DNA of 64,000 nucleotides from CAZHCA01 sp964530825 (lineage in GTDB: Bacteria; Bacteroidota; Bacteroidia; Chitinophagales; Saprospiraceae), in NCBI GenBank assembly GCA_964530825.1, contig CAZHCA010000005.1, positions 124,001 to 188,000 on the forward strand. Reading direction: 5' to 3'. The stretch's first letter is position 1. Each line of letters begins with the position of its first letter. A program made the position numbers and the translations under genes. The notes under the pieces were generated by a model. That model was not told the origin of the DNA, searched no databases, and worked only from the letters and a program-made list of their open reading frames with translations. Positions 36,531-46,100 of this stretch are shown one piece after another.

Positions 36531-37340
36531 ATGCGGGAGGCCTTTCTGCAAATGCCTGCAGGGCGAGTTCAGGTGACCCAATACGGAGATGGCCCCCGTT
36601 TGCTAATCGCCCTGCATGGTTATGGAGATAACGGACGTTCCTTTCTGCCGATGGGACAGGCCCTGTCGGGAGCTCTCACAGTACTGGTTCCCGACCTTCC
36701 CTTCCACGGACAAACCCGCTGGCAATCCAACCGCTTCGAGCCGGGCGATATTCTACAAATGTTGTCTTACCTGCAGCGTTCCATGGGGGCCGACCACTTT
36801 TCTCTTTTGGGTCATAGTATGGGCGGTCGCCTGGCTTTGCACTTACTGCCCGATTTAGTCGACCGGCTGGATCATTTGTTTTTACTTGCTCCCGACGGAC
36901 TAGCTACCCCCAGCACGCAATTAGCTGACCATTGTCCATTGTGGCTGCGCCTCCGGCTGGCCCGTTTGACGGAAAGTCCGGCCTGGCGCCGGCGCATCGT
37001 ATTTTGGGCGGAGCGAATTGGCTTAATCAATCGCTATGACCGCCTTTTCCTGGATCATCACTTGAACGATGAGACCCGGCAAAAGCGATTGTTCCATACC
37101 TGGGCCTCCATGGCTGCTTTTCCCGCCCGGGGAGACGAAATGTGGCAAAAACTAGAGCGCGGTAGAGTGCCTACTGCACTATTCGTCGGGCGCAATGATC
37201 CGCTAGTTATGCTTAATAAACTGGAAAGGCGCATACAGGGCATGGATCACCTCCAGTGCTACTTGCTCGACCGGGGACACCGGCTTATCCGGGAAAGCGA
37301 AGTCGCGCAGTACATCAAAGCGAAATTGATAGCTCGTTGA
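36531..37340 (+). CDS. Alpha/beta hydrolase
   Basis: This 269-residue cytoplasmic hydrolase has an oxyanion strand LLIALHGYGDNGRSF, the nucleophile elbow LGHSMGGR with S96, an acid in FVGRNDPLV, and a C-terminal histidine (LDRGHRLIRE). The substrate is unknown; esters or small acyl compounds are typical. It begins 3 bases after smpB and converges on the beta-barrel gene with 8 bases between stops. Confidence 0.88.
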   Translation: MREAFLQMPAGRVQVTQYGDGPRLLIALHGYGDNGRSFLPMGQALSGALTVLVPDLPFHGQTRWQSNRFEPGDILQMLSYLQRSMGADHFSLLGHSMGGRLALHLLPDLVDRLDHLFLLAPDGLATPSTQLADHCPLWLRLRLARLTESPAWRRRIVFWAERIGLINRYDRLFLDHHLNDETRQKRLFHTWASMAAFPARGDEMWQKLERGRVPTALFVGRNDPLVMLNKLERRIQGMDHLQCYLLDRGHRLIRESEVAQYIKAKLIAR

Positions 37341-37348
37341 TATGGAAC

Positions 37349-38779
37349 CTATCGTTTCAGCCTTACCCGGATACCGGTATGGAGCGAAACGGTATTCAGC
37401 CGGTCGCGGTAGGGGCCAAACCCATCGGCGAAATAGCCCAGGGAATGCTGGTAGGTCGATTGCGTAAATACACTCCACTGGCCGTGGATCAGGTATTCCA
37501 GCCCTATTCCAGCATTGGCCGTGATGAAGGCATTTTCACGGAAGGAGCCATCCTCAAACCAGCCCCCCCTAAAGTCGTTTAGCAGGGAACTCTTGCTAAA
37601 GCCGACATTGGAAGATCCCGCCGCTGCACCAAGGACAGGATCCTGGCCTGAGATATAATAATTCGCTTCGAAAGCCACTTGCAGCGACATCCCCGCAACA
37701 GCGTAGAAACGCCAGTGCTTATTCTGGACCAGGTTATAACGAACGTTGATCGGAAGATTAATAATATTTAGTTCTACTCCGCGAAGTTTGTTGGTAGAAT
37801 AACCGGAAATGAAATCGCCCTCGATGTGGTAAATTTCCGGATTGTATTGCTTAGCGGTATAGATAAAACCAGAGCCGAATTCCCAGCGACCGGTTTCTAA
37901 CCCTATGCTAATGCCACCGCTGTAGCCCATGGTAAAAGCTTCCAGTCCATTGAAAGCCAGCGTACTCTGTCCGGGCACCATGACCTGGTTGAAATCGACA
38001 CCCCCAAACATACCTATATTCCAGTAGGAAGACTTGGGGCCTGCAAAGACAACATTCGGCAAGGATGCAACAGCAAGTCCCAAGGTAGCCTGCGCTGGGG
38101 GCAGCTCGGCAATCGACTCAAAAGACGAGTAATCTGAATGATCGGCCGGTATCTTTTTCTGGTCATCAGGCAAAGCATGAATTGCCGTAATTTTTTTGGC
38201 AGGCAATGGGGCAAGCACTAGGTCTTCGGAAGCAGTACCGGTCAGGCCGGCCGGAATGGCTGCTTTCTGACGGATGGGAGTTACTTTGGAAATAGCTTTA
38301 GCGGGTAGCTCATCGAACTCTAGTAGCCGGGCCGTAAGGGAAGAAGCCTCAGGCGCCGGCATTGACGGCCGTTGGGATGGGTTTTCCCCTCTACCCAGCA
38401 TTTGGCCGGGGGTGGGCAAAGAGACCTCGGGAGAAGGGTCGGCAGGCATTTGCGGACCGAACTGCATCCACAGCAGAAGCATGAATAAAACAGCAGAAAT
38501 TTCGACCAGCTTGTAGCGCAAAATGGTACGTGGGCGGGCAAACTCTCGTTCGAGCAAACGTGCCATCATGCGCCAATTTTGCGGGGCATAACTGGTCTCA
38601 TACCCCCTGAGCTTCTGGTAGACGATAGCATCCAAAGCATCGGGCTCAGCAGGCGCTTGCTCAGCACCTTCGGCTTCGTCGAGCTTTTTTTCCATCCTGG
38701 CCCAGTCGCTTGCAGGTAGTGGCACCTTTAAACCGCCAAGTTTCGATTTTATAATGTTGTCTAACTCCCTATTCTCCAT
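37349..38779 (-). CDS. Sigma-coupled envelope protein: cytoplasmic repeat, one TM helix, beta-barrel-like C-terminus
   Basis: This 476-residue protein has three parts. Residues 1-80 hold two copies of a ~30-residue helical motif (LDNIIKSKLGGLKVPLPASD-W and LDAIVYQKLRGYETSYAPQN-W), each ending in W followed by M and L. A single membrane helix at about 91-108 follows. Next comes a Pro/Ser-rich linker, then a C-terminal region (about 235-476) with alternating aromatic/glycine strands typical of outer-membrane 8-10-strand barrels. The ATG overlaps the ECF sigma gene by 11 bases, so translation is coupled. An anti-sigma role for the N-terminus is my inference from order and topology. Confidence 0.72.
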   Translation of the reverse strand: MENRELDNIIKSKLGGLKVPLPASDWARMEKKLDEAEGAEQAPAEPDALDAIVYQKLRGYETSYAPQNWRMMARLLEREFARPRTILRYKLVEISAVLFMLLLWMQFGPQMPADPSPEVSLPTPGQMLGRGENPSQRPSMPAPEASSLTARLLEFDELPAKAISKVTPIRQKAAIPAGLTGTASEDLVLAPLPAKKITAIHALPDDQKKIPADHSDYSSFESIAELPPAQATLGLAVASLPNVVFAGPKSSYWNIGMFGGVDFNQVMVPGQSTLAFNGLEAFTMGYSGGISIGLETGRWEFGSGFIYTAKQYNPEIYHIEGDFISGYSTNKLRGVELNIINLPINVRYNLVQNKHWRFYAVAGMSLQVAFEANYYISGQDPVLGAAAGSSNVGFSKSSLLNDFRGGWFEDGSFRENAFITANAGIGLEYLIHGQWSVFTQSTYQHSLGYFADGFGPYRDRLNTVSLHTGIRVRLKR

Positions 38780-39332
38780 AACCGTAAGCGCTCCTGCTGA
38801 GTAATTCTTTCAGTTTGATTCGCGCTTTAACTAAGTTAGAGCGTGATGTACTTTCCGTAATATCTAACAAATCGGCAATCTCCCGGTGGGAATAGCCTTC
38901 GATAACATATAAGTTGAATACCGCCCGGTAAGCTGGCGTCAATTGCTGAATTGCTGCGAGGATTTCCTGCTCGGTACACTGGCTGATAGCATTGGCATCG
39001 TTCGAACTAATTTGGTATGCCTGCTCGATATCTTCCGTACGCCGCCGGATATTCTTTCGGTAAAAATCAATCGAAGTATTGACCATTATGCGCCGGATCC
39101 AGGAATTAAGCGAAGTACCCGGTTGGTAGCGCTCGATATTTTTGAAGACCTTGATGAAACCTTCGTGCAGAATGTCGAGTGCGTCTTCGTTCGAGGTCGC
39201 ATAACGTAAGCACACGCCCATCATTATACCGTAGTATTCCTCGTAAAGCACTTTTTGCGCCCATCGCTCCTGCCGGATACAAGCTTCGATGAGGTCTCTT
39301 TCCTCCCGATTGATCGTCAATGCGATATCCAT
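38769..39332 (-). CDS. ECF-type RNA polymerase sigma-70 factor
   Basis: This 187-residue protein has region 2 at about residues 22-95 (WAQKVLYEEYYGIMMGVCLRY, DALDILHEGFIKVF, SWIRRIMVNTSIDFYRK) and region 4 at about 125-180 (LTPAYRAVFNLYVIEGYSHREI, LLDITESTSRSNLVKARIKL). The start is the ATG at 39332, because a well-matched promoter lies directly upstream and would place an ATG at 39347 outside the transcript. Its 3' end overlaps by 11 bases the gene of a membrane protein that may act as its regulator. Confidence 0.92.
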   Translation of the reverse strand: MDIALTINREERDLIEACIRQERWAQKVLYEEYYGIMMGVCLRYATSNEDALDILHEGFIKVFKNIERYQPGTSLNSWIRRIMVNTSIDFYRKNIRRRTEDIEQAYQISSNDANAISQCTEQEILAAIQQLTPAYRAVFNLYVIEGYSHREIADLLDITESTSRSNLVKARIKLKELLSRSAYGYGE

Positions 39333-39347
39333 GCATTGGTATTTCAT

Positions 39348-39378
39348 CAAAAATAGCCCAATTCACCCACATACACAA
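39348..39378 (-). promoter_or_regulatory. Promoter of the ECF sigma operon
   Basis: On the minus strand, TTG at 39378-39376 and TATTTTTG at 39355-39348 are separated by 20 bases, a good match to the Bacteroidota housekeeping promoter. The start of transcription should fall near 39342, about 10 bases before the ATG at 39332, which gives a very short leader. It decides the start codon of the sigma gene. Confidence 0.65.
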
Positions 39379-39576
39379 GGCGCTACGAGCTGGCATTGCC
39401 CTTAATGCAAAAAGATAACGAATGCTTACCAAGCTTTGCTGCTAGCCGGCATGGGGATTGTTCAATTTTTAATAAAATTTTTTGTGTTATAAAGCCTGGT
39501 ATTGAAAATTTTTTGTTTTCAAAAATACCGGCAGTTTTGTACCTTTAGCAAGCTTCCGAAATTTTGTAATTTTTCT

Positions 39577-42180
39577 ATGAGCGAAACCAATTCTAATGGC
39601 AACGGCCAAGGCAACATCATTGGCCTCAAAGATATGTACGAGGACTACTTCCTCGACTATGCTTCTTATGTAATTCTGGAACGCGCCGTACCCTCTATTT
39701 ACGATGGCCTCAAACCAGTGCAGCGCCGTATTTTACACGCCCTCAAGGAAATGGACGACGGGCGCTACCACAAGGTCGCCAACGCCATCGGCCAGACGAT
39801 GCAGTACCATCCGCACGGCGACGCCGCCATCGGCGAGGCCATGATTAATCTAGGGCAAAAAGACCTGCTCATCGATTGCCAGGGCAACTGGGGTGATATC
39901 CGCACCGGTGATTCGGCGGCCGCACCCCGCTATATCGAAGCACGGCTCACCAAGTTTGCCCTTGAAGTGGCCTTCAATTCGCAGACGACCGAGTGGCAGC
40001 TGGCTTACGACGGTCGAAAAAAGGAGCCGATCGACTTGCCAATGAAATTTCCCCTGCTCCTGGCTCAAGGGGTAGAGGGCATTGCCGTAGGGCTTTCGAC
40101 GCGTATCTTGCCCCATAATTTCATAGAGTTGATCAAAGGAGCCATCAAAATCCTTCAGGGTAAACCGGTAAAACTCTTTCCCGATTTCCAAACCGGTGGT
40201 CTAGTCGACGTATCCGATTACAACGATGGCAAGCGCGGGGGCCGGGTCAAGGTGCGCGCCCGTATCGAGCAAGCTGACAAGAACACCCTGCTCATCAAAG
40301 AACTGCCTTACGGCGTGACCACCTCCTCCCTTATCGATAGCATCATTAAGGCTAACGACAAGGGTAAGATCAAGATCAAGCGGGTCTCCGATAATACTGC
40401 TCAGGAAGTCGAAATCGCTATCGAACTGGCGCAAGGGGTTTCGCCTGATCTGACCATGGATGCCCTATACGCCTTTACCCAATGCGAAGTGTCCATCTCG
40501 CCCAATGCCTGCGTCATCGTCGACGAGAAGCCCCACTTCCTCAGCGTAACCGATATCCTGCAGGCCTCGAGCGAACATACCAAGCACTTGTTGCTGCAAG
40601 AGCTAGAGATCAAACTGGCCGAATTACAGGAAAAATGGCATTTCACTAGCCTGGAGAAAATTTTTATCGAAAACCGGATTTACCGCGACATCGAAGAATG
40701 CGAAAGCTGGGAAGAAGTGATCGAGACCATCGATGCAGGCTTGAAAAAATACGTGGCCACTCCCGGTGATCCGCTAAAAGGGGATAAAGACCAACGTCTG
40801 CTTTTAATGCGGGACGTCACCAAAGACGACATTGTGCGCCTGACCGAGATTCGCATTAAGCGCATTTCCAAGTACAACACCTTTGCCGCCGAAGAGAAAA
40901 TCGCCCAACTGGAAAGCGACATCCGGCAAACCCGCTACGATATCCAACACCTCAACGATTTCACCATCGCCTATTACCAACGGCTACTAGAAAAATACGG
41001 TAAAGGACGAGAACGGCGGACCGAGATAACTGCTTTCGATACCATCCAGGCCTCCGAAGTGGTAGCCAATAATGCCAAATTGTACGTCAACCGCAAAGAT
41101 GGATTTATTGGGATGGGGCTAAAAAAAGACGAATTGGTCTGCGAATGCTCTGACATTGATGACATTATTGCCTTCCGCAAGGACGGACAGTTCGTAGTGA
41201 CGCGCATTGGCGAAAAGGTCTTCGTTGGAAAAGACATCATCCACGTGGATGTCTGGAAGAAAGGAGACGATCGCACCACCTACAACGCAATATACGTAGA
41301 CGGCAAAACGGGACGCTCGTTTGCCAAACGCTTTCAGGTTAAGGCCATTACGCGCGACCGGGAGTATCCGGTGACCAAAGGCAATCCCAACTCGCGTATC
41401 CTCTACTTTTCGACCAATCCCAACGGAGAAGCAGAGGTCGTGACCATTCAGCTAAGCCAGAGCAGTTCGGCCCGCAAAAAGATCTTTGATTTTGATTTTA
41501 GCGAGCTTTCTATCAAAGGCCGCACTTCACAGGGCAACACCCTCACCAAATATCCGGTACGCAAAGTACAGCTTAAAGAGACCGGCAAATCAACGCTGGG
41601 GGCCTTGACCGTATGGATCGACGAAGCGAGCGGACGCCTGAATACCGATGAGCGTGGCCGCAAACTGGGCGACTTCGATACGGGCGACCACCTGCTTGCC
41701 ATATACAAAGACGGCCAATACGAGGTGGCAGAACTGGACCTGACCCGAAAGTTTGATTCCCAGGAAACCGTATTCATTGGCAAATTTGACCCCGAGGCGC
41801 CCATTAACGTCATCTATTACGAGGGCGGTAAAAGATGGACCATGGGCAAGCGTTTTCTGGTAGAGACCACCTCGCTCGACCAACGCTATTTGTTTATTTC
41901 TGATCACAAAGACAGTAAACTCCTCTACGCGCGTCCGGGCAAAATACCGCTACTCCGTTATTCTTTCCAGGTTAAAGGTAAAAAGACGGAGTCGGAAGTG
42001 CAGCTCGAAGAATTCATCGATATCAAAGGCTGGAAAGCCTTAGGCAACCGCCTGAGTAAATACAAGGTGACCAAAGTACAAGAAGACGACACCGCTCCAG
42101 CACCGGAGGGCGGAGATAAACTACAGGTGGGCGATCAGGTTGACTTCGAAGGCAATGGACAAACGAAGCTTTTTGAATGA
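39577..42180 (+). CDS. parC: DNA topoisomerase IV subunit A (ParC-type)
   Basis: This 867-residue type IIA topoisomerase subunit cuts and rejoins DNA and unlinks daughter chromosomes. The winged-helix/tower core has GLKPVQRRILHAL, YHPHGDAAIGEAM and the catalytic Tyr in APRYIEARL. The C-terminal half is a beta-pinwheel-like region (KKDELVCECSDIDDIIAF, GRTSQGNTLTKYPVRKVQL). The type resembles Bacteroidota ParC rather than GyrA. The ATG at 39577 is chosen; the 25 codons before it are Phe/Lys-rich and not conserved. parE is not adjacent. Confidence 0.93.
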   Translation: MSETNSNGNGQGNIIGLKDMYEDYFLDYASYVILERAVPSIYDGLKPVQRRILHALKEMDDGRYHKVANAIGQTMQYHPHGDAAIGEAMINLGQKDLLIDCQGNWGDIRTGDSAAAPRYIEARLTKFALEVAFNSQTTEWQLAYDGRKKEPIDLPMKFPLLLAQGVEGIAVGLSTRILPHNFIELIKGAIKILQGKPVKLFPDFQTGGLVDVSDYNDGKRGGRVKVRARIEQADKNTLLIKELPYGVTTSSLIDSIIKANDKGKIKIKRVSDNTAQEVEIAIELAQGVSPDLTMDALYAFTQCEVSISPNACVIVDEKPHFLSVTDILQASSEHTKHLLLQELEIKLAELQEKWHFTSLEKIFIENRIYRDIEECESWEEVIETIDAGLKKYVATPGDPLKGDKDQRLLLMRDVTKDDIVRLTEIRIKRISKYNTFAAEEKIAQLESDIRQTRYDIQHLNDFTIAYYQRLLEKYGKGRERRTEITAFDTIQASEVVANNAKLYVNRKDGFIGMGLKKDELVCECSDIDDIIAFRKDGQFVVTRIGEKVFVGKDIIHVDVWKKGDDRTTYNAIYVDGKTGRSFAKRFQVKAITRDREYPVTKGNPNSRILYFSTNPNGEAEVVTIQLSQSSSARKKIFDFDFSELSIKGRTSQGNTLTKYPVRKVQLKETGKSTLGALTVWIDEASGRLNTDERGRKLGDFDTGDHLLAIYKDGQYEVAELDLTRKFDSQETVFIGKFDPEAPINVIYYEGGKRWTMGKRFLVETTSLDQRYLFISDHKDSKLLYARPGKIPLLRYSFQVKGKKTESEVQLEEFIDIKGWKALGNRLSKYKVTKVQEDDTAPAPEGGDKLQVGDQVDFEGNGQTKLFE

Positions 42181-42201
42181 TCAACAATTGGGAAATTTAG
42201 T

Positions 42202-45200
42202 TTACTCTAAAAACCCATCTGCGAGGTTAAACGGATTCAAACGCTTCAGGTCGAGGGTAAAAGATACCCGCTCAAAGTAACCGCCCTGCTCCTCGAATAT
42301 TTCCTGGATATTACTGGAGTTAATCAGCGGGAAATGTATGGAAAAAAACCCGTCGCCGATATCGAAGGAAAGGCCACCGCTCCAAAGCAACTGATCACGA
42401 AAGTCGTCGTCATCACCGGTGGGCATGGCATTTTCGAAATACCCGATATCGAAATAGGGTTTGACAGGTAGGCGGAATGGCAGATCGCCCTGTATGTTTA
42501 AAGCTATAATGAAGTTGTTGCTACGCCCCAAGCCAAAAGCACTGCCGATGGGTAATTTCATGGCACCGTCGCGCCTGTCGATCTGCTGCGACCAGACTCC
42601 CCGCTGATCGGTGCGCCCTAGGTAAAGTTCTTCGTAGCGATAATCATTGTAGCCCTGAGACGCCAGGTTAAAAGCCGCCGGAATCAGGGCCCCAGCATTG
42701 CGGCGGGTATTGTCCAGGAAAAATCCAGCGAACAACCGGAAGTCGATATTGCGATTCTGCTTGTAGGTATAGCTCTTTTCTCCTTCCAAACTCAACTTCA
42801 GGTAACTTTCGTTATCGCCAAAAAAATCAAATGACTGTTGCTCCAAAGCGACCCGGAAGCGGTAGGGATGTATGGCCTGGTCGCTCTCGCCCGCGTAGGA
42901 TAGCTCGTGGATGAAATTGCCCTTAAACTGCGATTCGGTAAAATTGCCTTCGCTGTCAAACTGAGCCCGCTGCTCGTCTACGTAGATCGTCCGCCAGTGC
43001 AGATAGTGGCGAAAATCACTGTTGAAGTATTTAGGCCTAAATTCGAACCGGGCGTAAGGCATGAGGCGCCGGTACTTCAGGTCGTAATCGAGCGTGTTGT
43101 TGCGGAAGTAGTTGAACTTTCGCATGCCGGCGCCCAGCGTAATGCGTTGAAATAGACCCTGATCGGGCAAAAAGTGATACCTCAACTCCCCCAGGCCTAC
43201 TATTTCCTTGGTGACAAAGCTGTACATGGGCGTAAAACCGAACTCGAATTTTTTACCCAGCAAGGAAGCATTATACACGCTCAGTCCCAGCATGAATTTG
43301 TCGTAATTATTCCATCCAATTGCCGGGCTGGCGTTGAAGCGGCTACGTTCGCCAGTCTCCAGGCCGGGGACCACCGACACCTGCAACGGTTCTACCTTTT
43401 TGAGCGCTCCCGTTAACCGGATGGTATTATCCTGACGGTCAATGTCAAAGGTTCTGAGGTTTGGATCCAGTACCAGGCGATCGTAATCACCGATCGGCAG
43501 TTCAATTACATCTGTACCGGTAAAGCCATCGGTCCAGACTTCGTTTACCACCTCCTCGCCACGCATGCCGGCCAGAGCAATCGGGGCGGCGATATTCCCG
43601 GCGTTACGGACCGTAACTAACCAGCTATTACCAGTTTGCTCGACCGCCTTGATGCGGTAGTCCATATCGCCGGTAGAATTAATGAAGCCGTCAAAAAACC
43701 AACTCAAGTCGCGGGCGAGTTCGCGCTCCAATACCGACCGGAAATCCTCGGGTTGTGGATGCTTGAATTTCCACTCCGTGTAATAAGCTTGCATAGCCAG
43801 GTCCAGGCTATTTTGCCCGACATAGGCTTCCAGGTGGTGCATGAGTTTGCCAGGAAAAAGGTAAGCGTTCAGGCCATAATTGATTTTCGTCATATTGGCT
43901 GAGGGCGCTCCAATTGGCTGATCGCGGTTGCGCCTTTTGGTATACAGGTAGGCCATGTCGACTAGGCCGAGTTCCGTGCTTTCCATGAGGAAATCGGGAA
44001 GCAGGCCAAATTCCAGGGCGTCAGAGCCATAGAATCTGCGCATGTAGCGATTTTCATAATAAGTATTCAGGCCTTCATCCATCCAGGGGTGTTGACGTTC
44101 GTTGGTGGCCAGGATACCGTAAAACCAGTTATGCCCCACCTCATGGGTAATAACGCGGTCTAATTCTAGATCCGTTCCAGAGGTTCCGATTACGGTGATC
44201 ATCGGATATTCCATCCCGGCGCCCGCGCTTAGTGCGGATTGCACAGCCGTAGCCTGCGGGTAAGGGTAGGCGCCCAATTTTTCCGAGTAAAAGAGCACCG
44301 TCCGTTTAACGTAATCGACCGCCTCTTTCCATAACACGGCCTCAGTAGGGGTAAACATGGTCCAAACTTCTAACTTCTGGCCCGAGGGAAGATCAACCAT
44401 TCCCTTTTGCACAAAAAAACGCTTGTCGGCAAACCATGCGAAATCGTGTACATTCTCGGCCGTATACCGGATGGTTTTGCGCTGCGAGCTTGAAGGTGGA
44501 AAAGGCGACCCTGGGTACAGATCGCTATCAGTGCCCAGGCCACGCAGATAGGTATTTGATTCTTCGATCCGGGTCTCCAAAAAAGCTTTTTCACTTTCGG
44601 TCTGTAAGACACCGGTAGCTCCGACCACGTAATTCTGGGGCAGCGTAATGGTCACATCGAAGTTGCCGAACTCAGAGTAAAACTCACCCAACTCCAGGTA
44701 GGGCATAGGGTGCCAGCCTTGCCGGTCGTATACCGCCGGCTTCGGGAACCATTGCGTTAGCTGATACGATTGGCCCACGTGCCCTAAACGGGAGAACGAA
44801 GCTGGAATTTTTAAGGTGAATGGGGTCGCAATGGTGCGTTTGGCACCCAGTGCCAATGGTTGTTCCAAAAGAAGAAAAGCGATATCTGGATTCTCGGGCA
44901 TTTGCTGCCAGACAACCGGGGCGTCGTCGACCGTAAACGCCAGGTCCGCTAAACCGCCGAGTGCCGAATCGGGGGCAAAGTAAAACCGGTCATCCCCATT
45001 TTGTAATTGTTGTTTCGCAAAGGCTGTGTTGCGCCTAGAATAGGCATTGGGCCAAAGATGCATGTAAATGGTATCGAGGGCGGTGGGTGCATTATTGTAA
45101 TAGTCCATTTCGATGCGGCCGGTTAAGGTGTGGGTGCCGTCATTGAGGGTTACTACGATTCGGTAATCGACCCGCTGTTGGAAATAATCGGACGGCTGTG

Positions 45201-45264
45201 CCAAAGCGGTAGTCATTATCAGCAACAAGAGCGTGCTAAGTTTAGTAACTTTATTGATTGACAT
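42202..45264 (-). CDS. M1-family metallopeptidase with long beta-rich C-terminus
   Basis: This 1020-residue exported aminopeptidase-like enzyme has a signal peptide at about residues 1-22. The zinc site is H374-E-V-G-H378 with E397 in WMDEGLNTYYENRY, the correct spacing for M1 gluzincins. The exopeptidase motif is GAGMEYP in place of GAMEN. The catalytic part ends near residue 600. The last ~400 residues have many alternating aromatic strands (FEFGFTPMYSF, YARFEFRPKYF, YRFRVALEQQSF) that look like an outer-membrane barrel. It converges on parC with 21 bases between stops. Confidence 0.9.
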   Translation of the reverse strand: MSINKVTKLSTLLLLIMTTALAQPSDYFQQRVDYRIVVTLNDGTHTLTGRIEMDYYNNAPTALDTIYMHLWPNAYSRRNTAFAKQQLQNGDDRFYFAPDSALGGLADLAFTVDDAPVVWQQMPENPDIAFLLLEQPLALGAKRTIATPFTLKIPASFSRLGHVGQSYQLTQWFPKPAVYDRQGWHPMPYLELGEFYSEFGNFDVTITLPQNYVVGATGVLQTESEKAFLETRIEESNTYLRGLGTDSDLYPGSPFPPSSSQRKTIRYTAENVHDFAWFADKRFFVQKGMVDLPSGQKLEVWTMFTPTEAVLWKEAVDYVKRTVLFYSEKLGAYPYPQATAVQSALSAGAGMEYPMITVIGTSGTDLELDRVITHEVGHNWFYGILATNERQHPWMDEGLNTYYENRYMRRFYGSDALEFGLLPDFLMESTELGLVDMAYLYTKRRNRDQPIGAPSANMTKINYGLNAYLFPGKLMHHLEAYVGQNSLDLAMQAYYTEWKFKHPQPEDFRSVLERELARDLSWFFDGFINSTGDMDYRIKAVEQTGNSWLVTVRNAGNIAAPIALAGMRGEEVVNEVWTDGFTGTDVIELPIGDYDRLVLDPNLRTFDIDRQDNTIRLTGALKKVEPLQVSVVPGLETGERSRFNASPAIGWNNYDKFMLGLSVYNASLLGKKFEFGFTPMYSFVTKEIVGLGELRYHFLPDQGLFQRITLGAGMRKFNYFRNNTLDYDLKYRRLMPYARFEFRPKYFNSDFRHYLHWRTIYVDEQRAQFDSEGNFTESQFKGNFIHELSYAGESDQAIHPYRFRVALEQQSFDFFGDNESYLKLSLEGEKSYTYKQNRNIDFRLFAGFFLDNTRRNAGALIPAAFNLASQGYNDYRYEELYLGRTDQRGVWSQQIDRRDGAMKLPIGSAFGLGRSNNFIIALNIQGDLPFRLPVKPYFDIGYFENAMPTGDDDDFRDQLLWSGGLSFDIGDGFFSIHFPLINSSNIQEIFEEQGGYFERVSFTLDLKRLNPFNLADGFLE

Positions 45265-45385
45265 AGGCTCGTGGATTAGCAGAGGGATAAGCAGATGCTT
45301 TTAAAGGTAAATTAGGCACGTGGCCGGCAAATAAATTCAAAATTTCGACCAAAAACCGGCCTTGGTATATTTTTAAAAAAGGATT

Positions 45386-45401
45386 TTAATCACTTGATTA
45401 A
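45386..45401. promoter_or_regulatory. Palindromic operator upstream of tetR-type gene
   Basis: TTAATCA-CT-TGATTAA is a 7+2+7 inverted repeat 30 bases before the TetR ATG. A second overlapping palindrome, TTGATTAAATCAA, follows at 45394-45406. The same word recurs at 46101, before the efflux genes. This is the usual arrangement of an autoregulated TetR-family repressor. Confidence 0.75.
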
Positions 45402-45431
45402 ATCAATAGATTAACCTAAGTTCGCAGTATA

Positions 45432-46082
45432 ATGCATAAGAAAAACGAAGACCACAAGACTACAGAAGCCAAATTAGCACTTTCCACCGAAGAGCGGATT
45501 CGGCGCGCAGCGGCCAGGGTATTTACTCAAAAAGGATACGAGGCGACCAAAACACGTGACATCGCCGAAGCGGCCAACATCAGCATCGCCAGCCTGCACT
45601 ACTATTTCCGCAGCAAAGAAAAGCTCTTCCAACTGGTGATTCAGGAGAGCCTGGCGGAGTTTTCAAAAAAAATAGATGAAACGCTGAATAGCGAACTACC
45701 GCTACACGAGAAAATTCAGCGCTTCGTGGTTGTTTACATCGATTTTTTGAAGGAAAAACCTTTTTTACCCATGTTCATTCTATCAGAGGCTCAGCGCAAC
45801 GCAGAAAGACTGCACCATATGATGAATGATACGGCCGCCATGCCGCGCCTGCAGCAACAGATCGATCAACTGGTCGTCGAAGGGGTAATTCGCCCCATTA
45901 GCATGGAGCATTTCTTCTCCAACCTGATCGGGTTGGTTGTATTTCCATTTATCTCTAAGCCGCTGATGAAGATAAAAACAGGCATTGACGAAGCCGGTTA
46001 CCAGCGCATGCTAGAAGAACGCAAAACGATTGTTCCCGAGATGATTATCCATTACCTGTATTTGCAACCACCGGGAAAGTAA
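45432..46082 (+). CDS. TetR/AcrR-family repressor of the efflux operon
   Basis: This 216-residue regulator has a helix-turn-helix at about residues 20-65 (RIRRAAARVFTQKGYEATKTRDIAE; ISIASLHYYFRSKEKLFQLV) and an all-helical ligand and dimer domain after it. It lies directly before a three-gene RND efflux operon on the same strand, and matching palindromes stand before its own gene and before the operon. It most likely represses both until an inducing compound binds. The inducer is unknown. Confidence 0.92.
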   Translation: MHKKNEDHKTTEAKLALSTEERIRRAAARVFTQKGYEATKTRDIAEAANISIASLHYYFRSKEKLFQLVIQESLAEFSKKIDETLNSELPLHEKIQRFVVVYIDFLKEKPFLPMFILSEAQRNAERLHHMMNDTAAMPRLQQQIDQLVVEGVIRPISMEHFFSNLIGLVVFPFISKPLMKIKTGIDEAGYQRMLEERKTIVPEMIIHYLYLQPPGK

Positions 46083-46100
46083 AAAATTTTTAACCCTGAG

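Noticed and set aside
39577..42180. Ala at the quinolone-resistance Ser position of ParC (HPHGDAAIGEAM)
   Set aside because: As I recall, Bacteroidota ParC proteins commonly have Ala at this position, so it is not evidence of acquired resistance.
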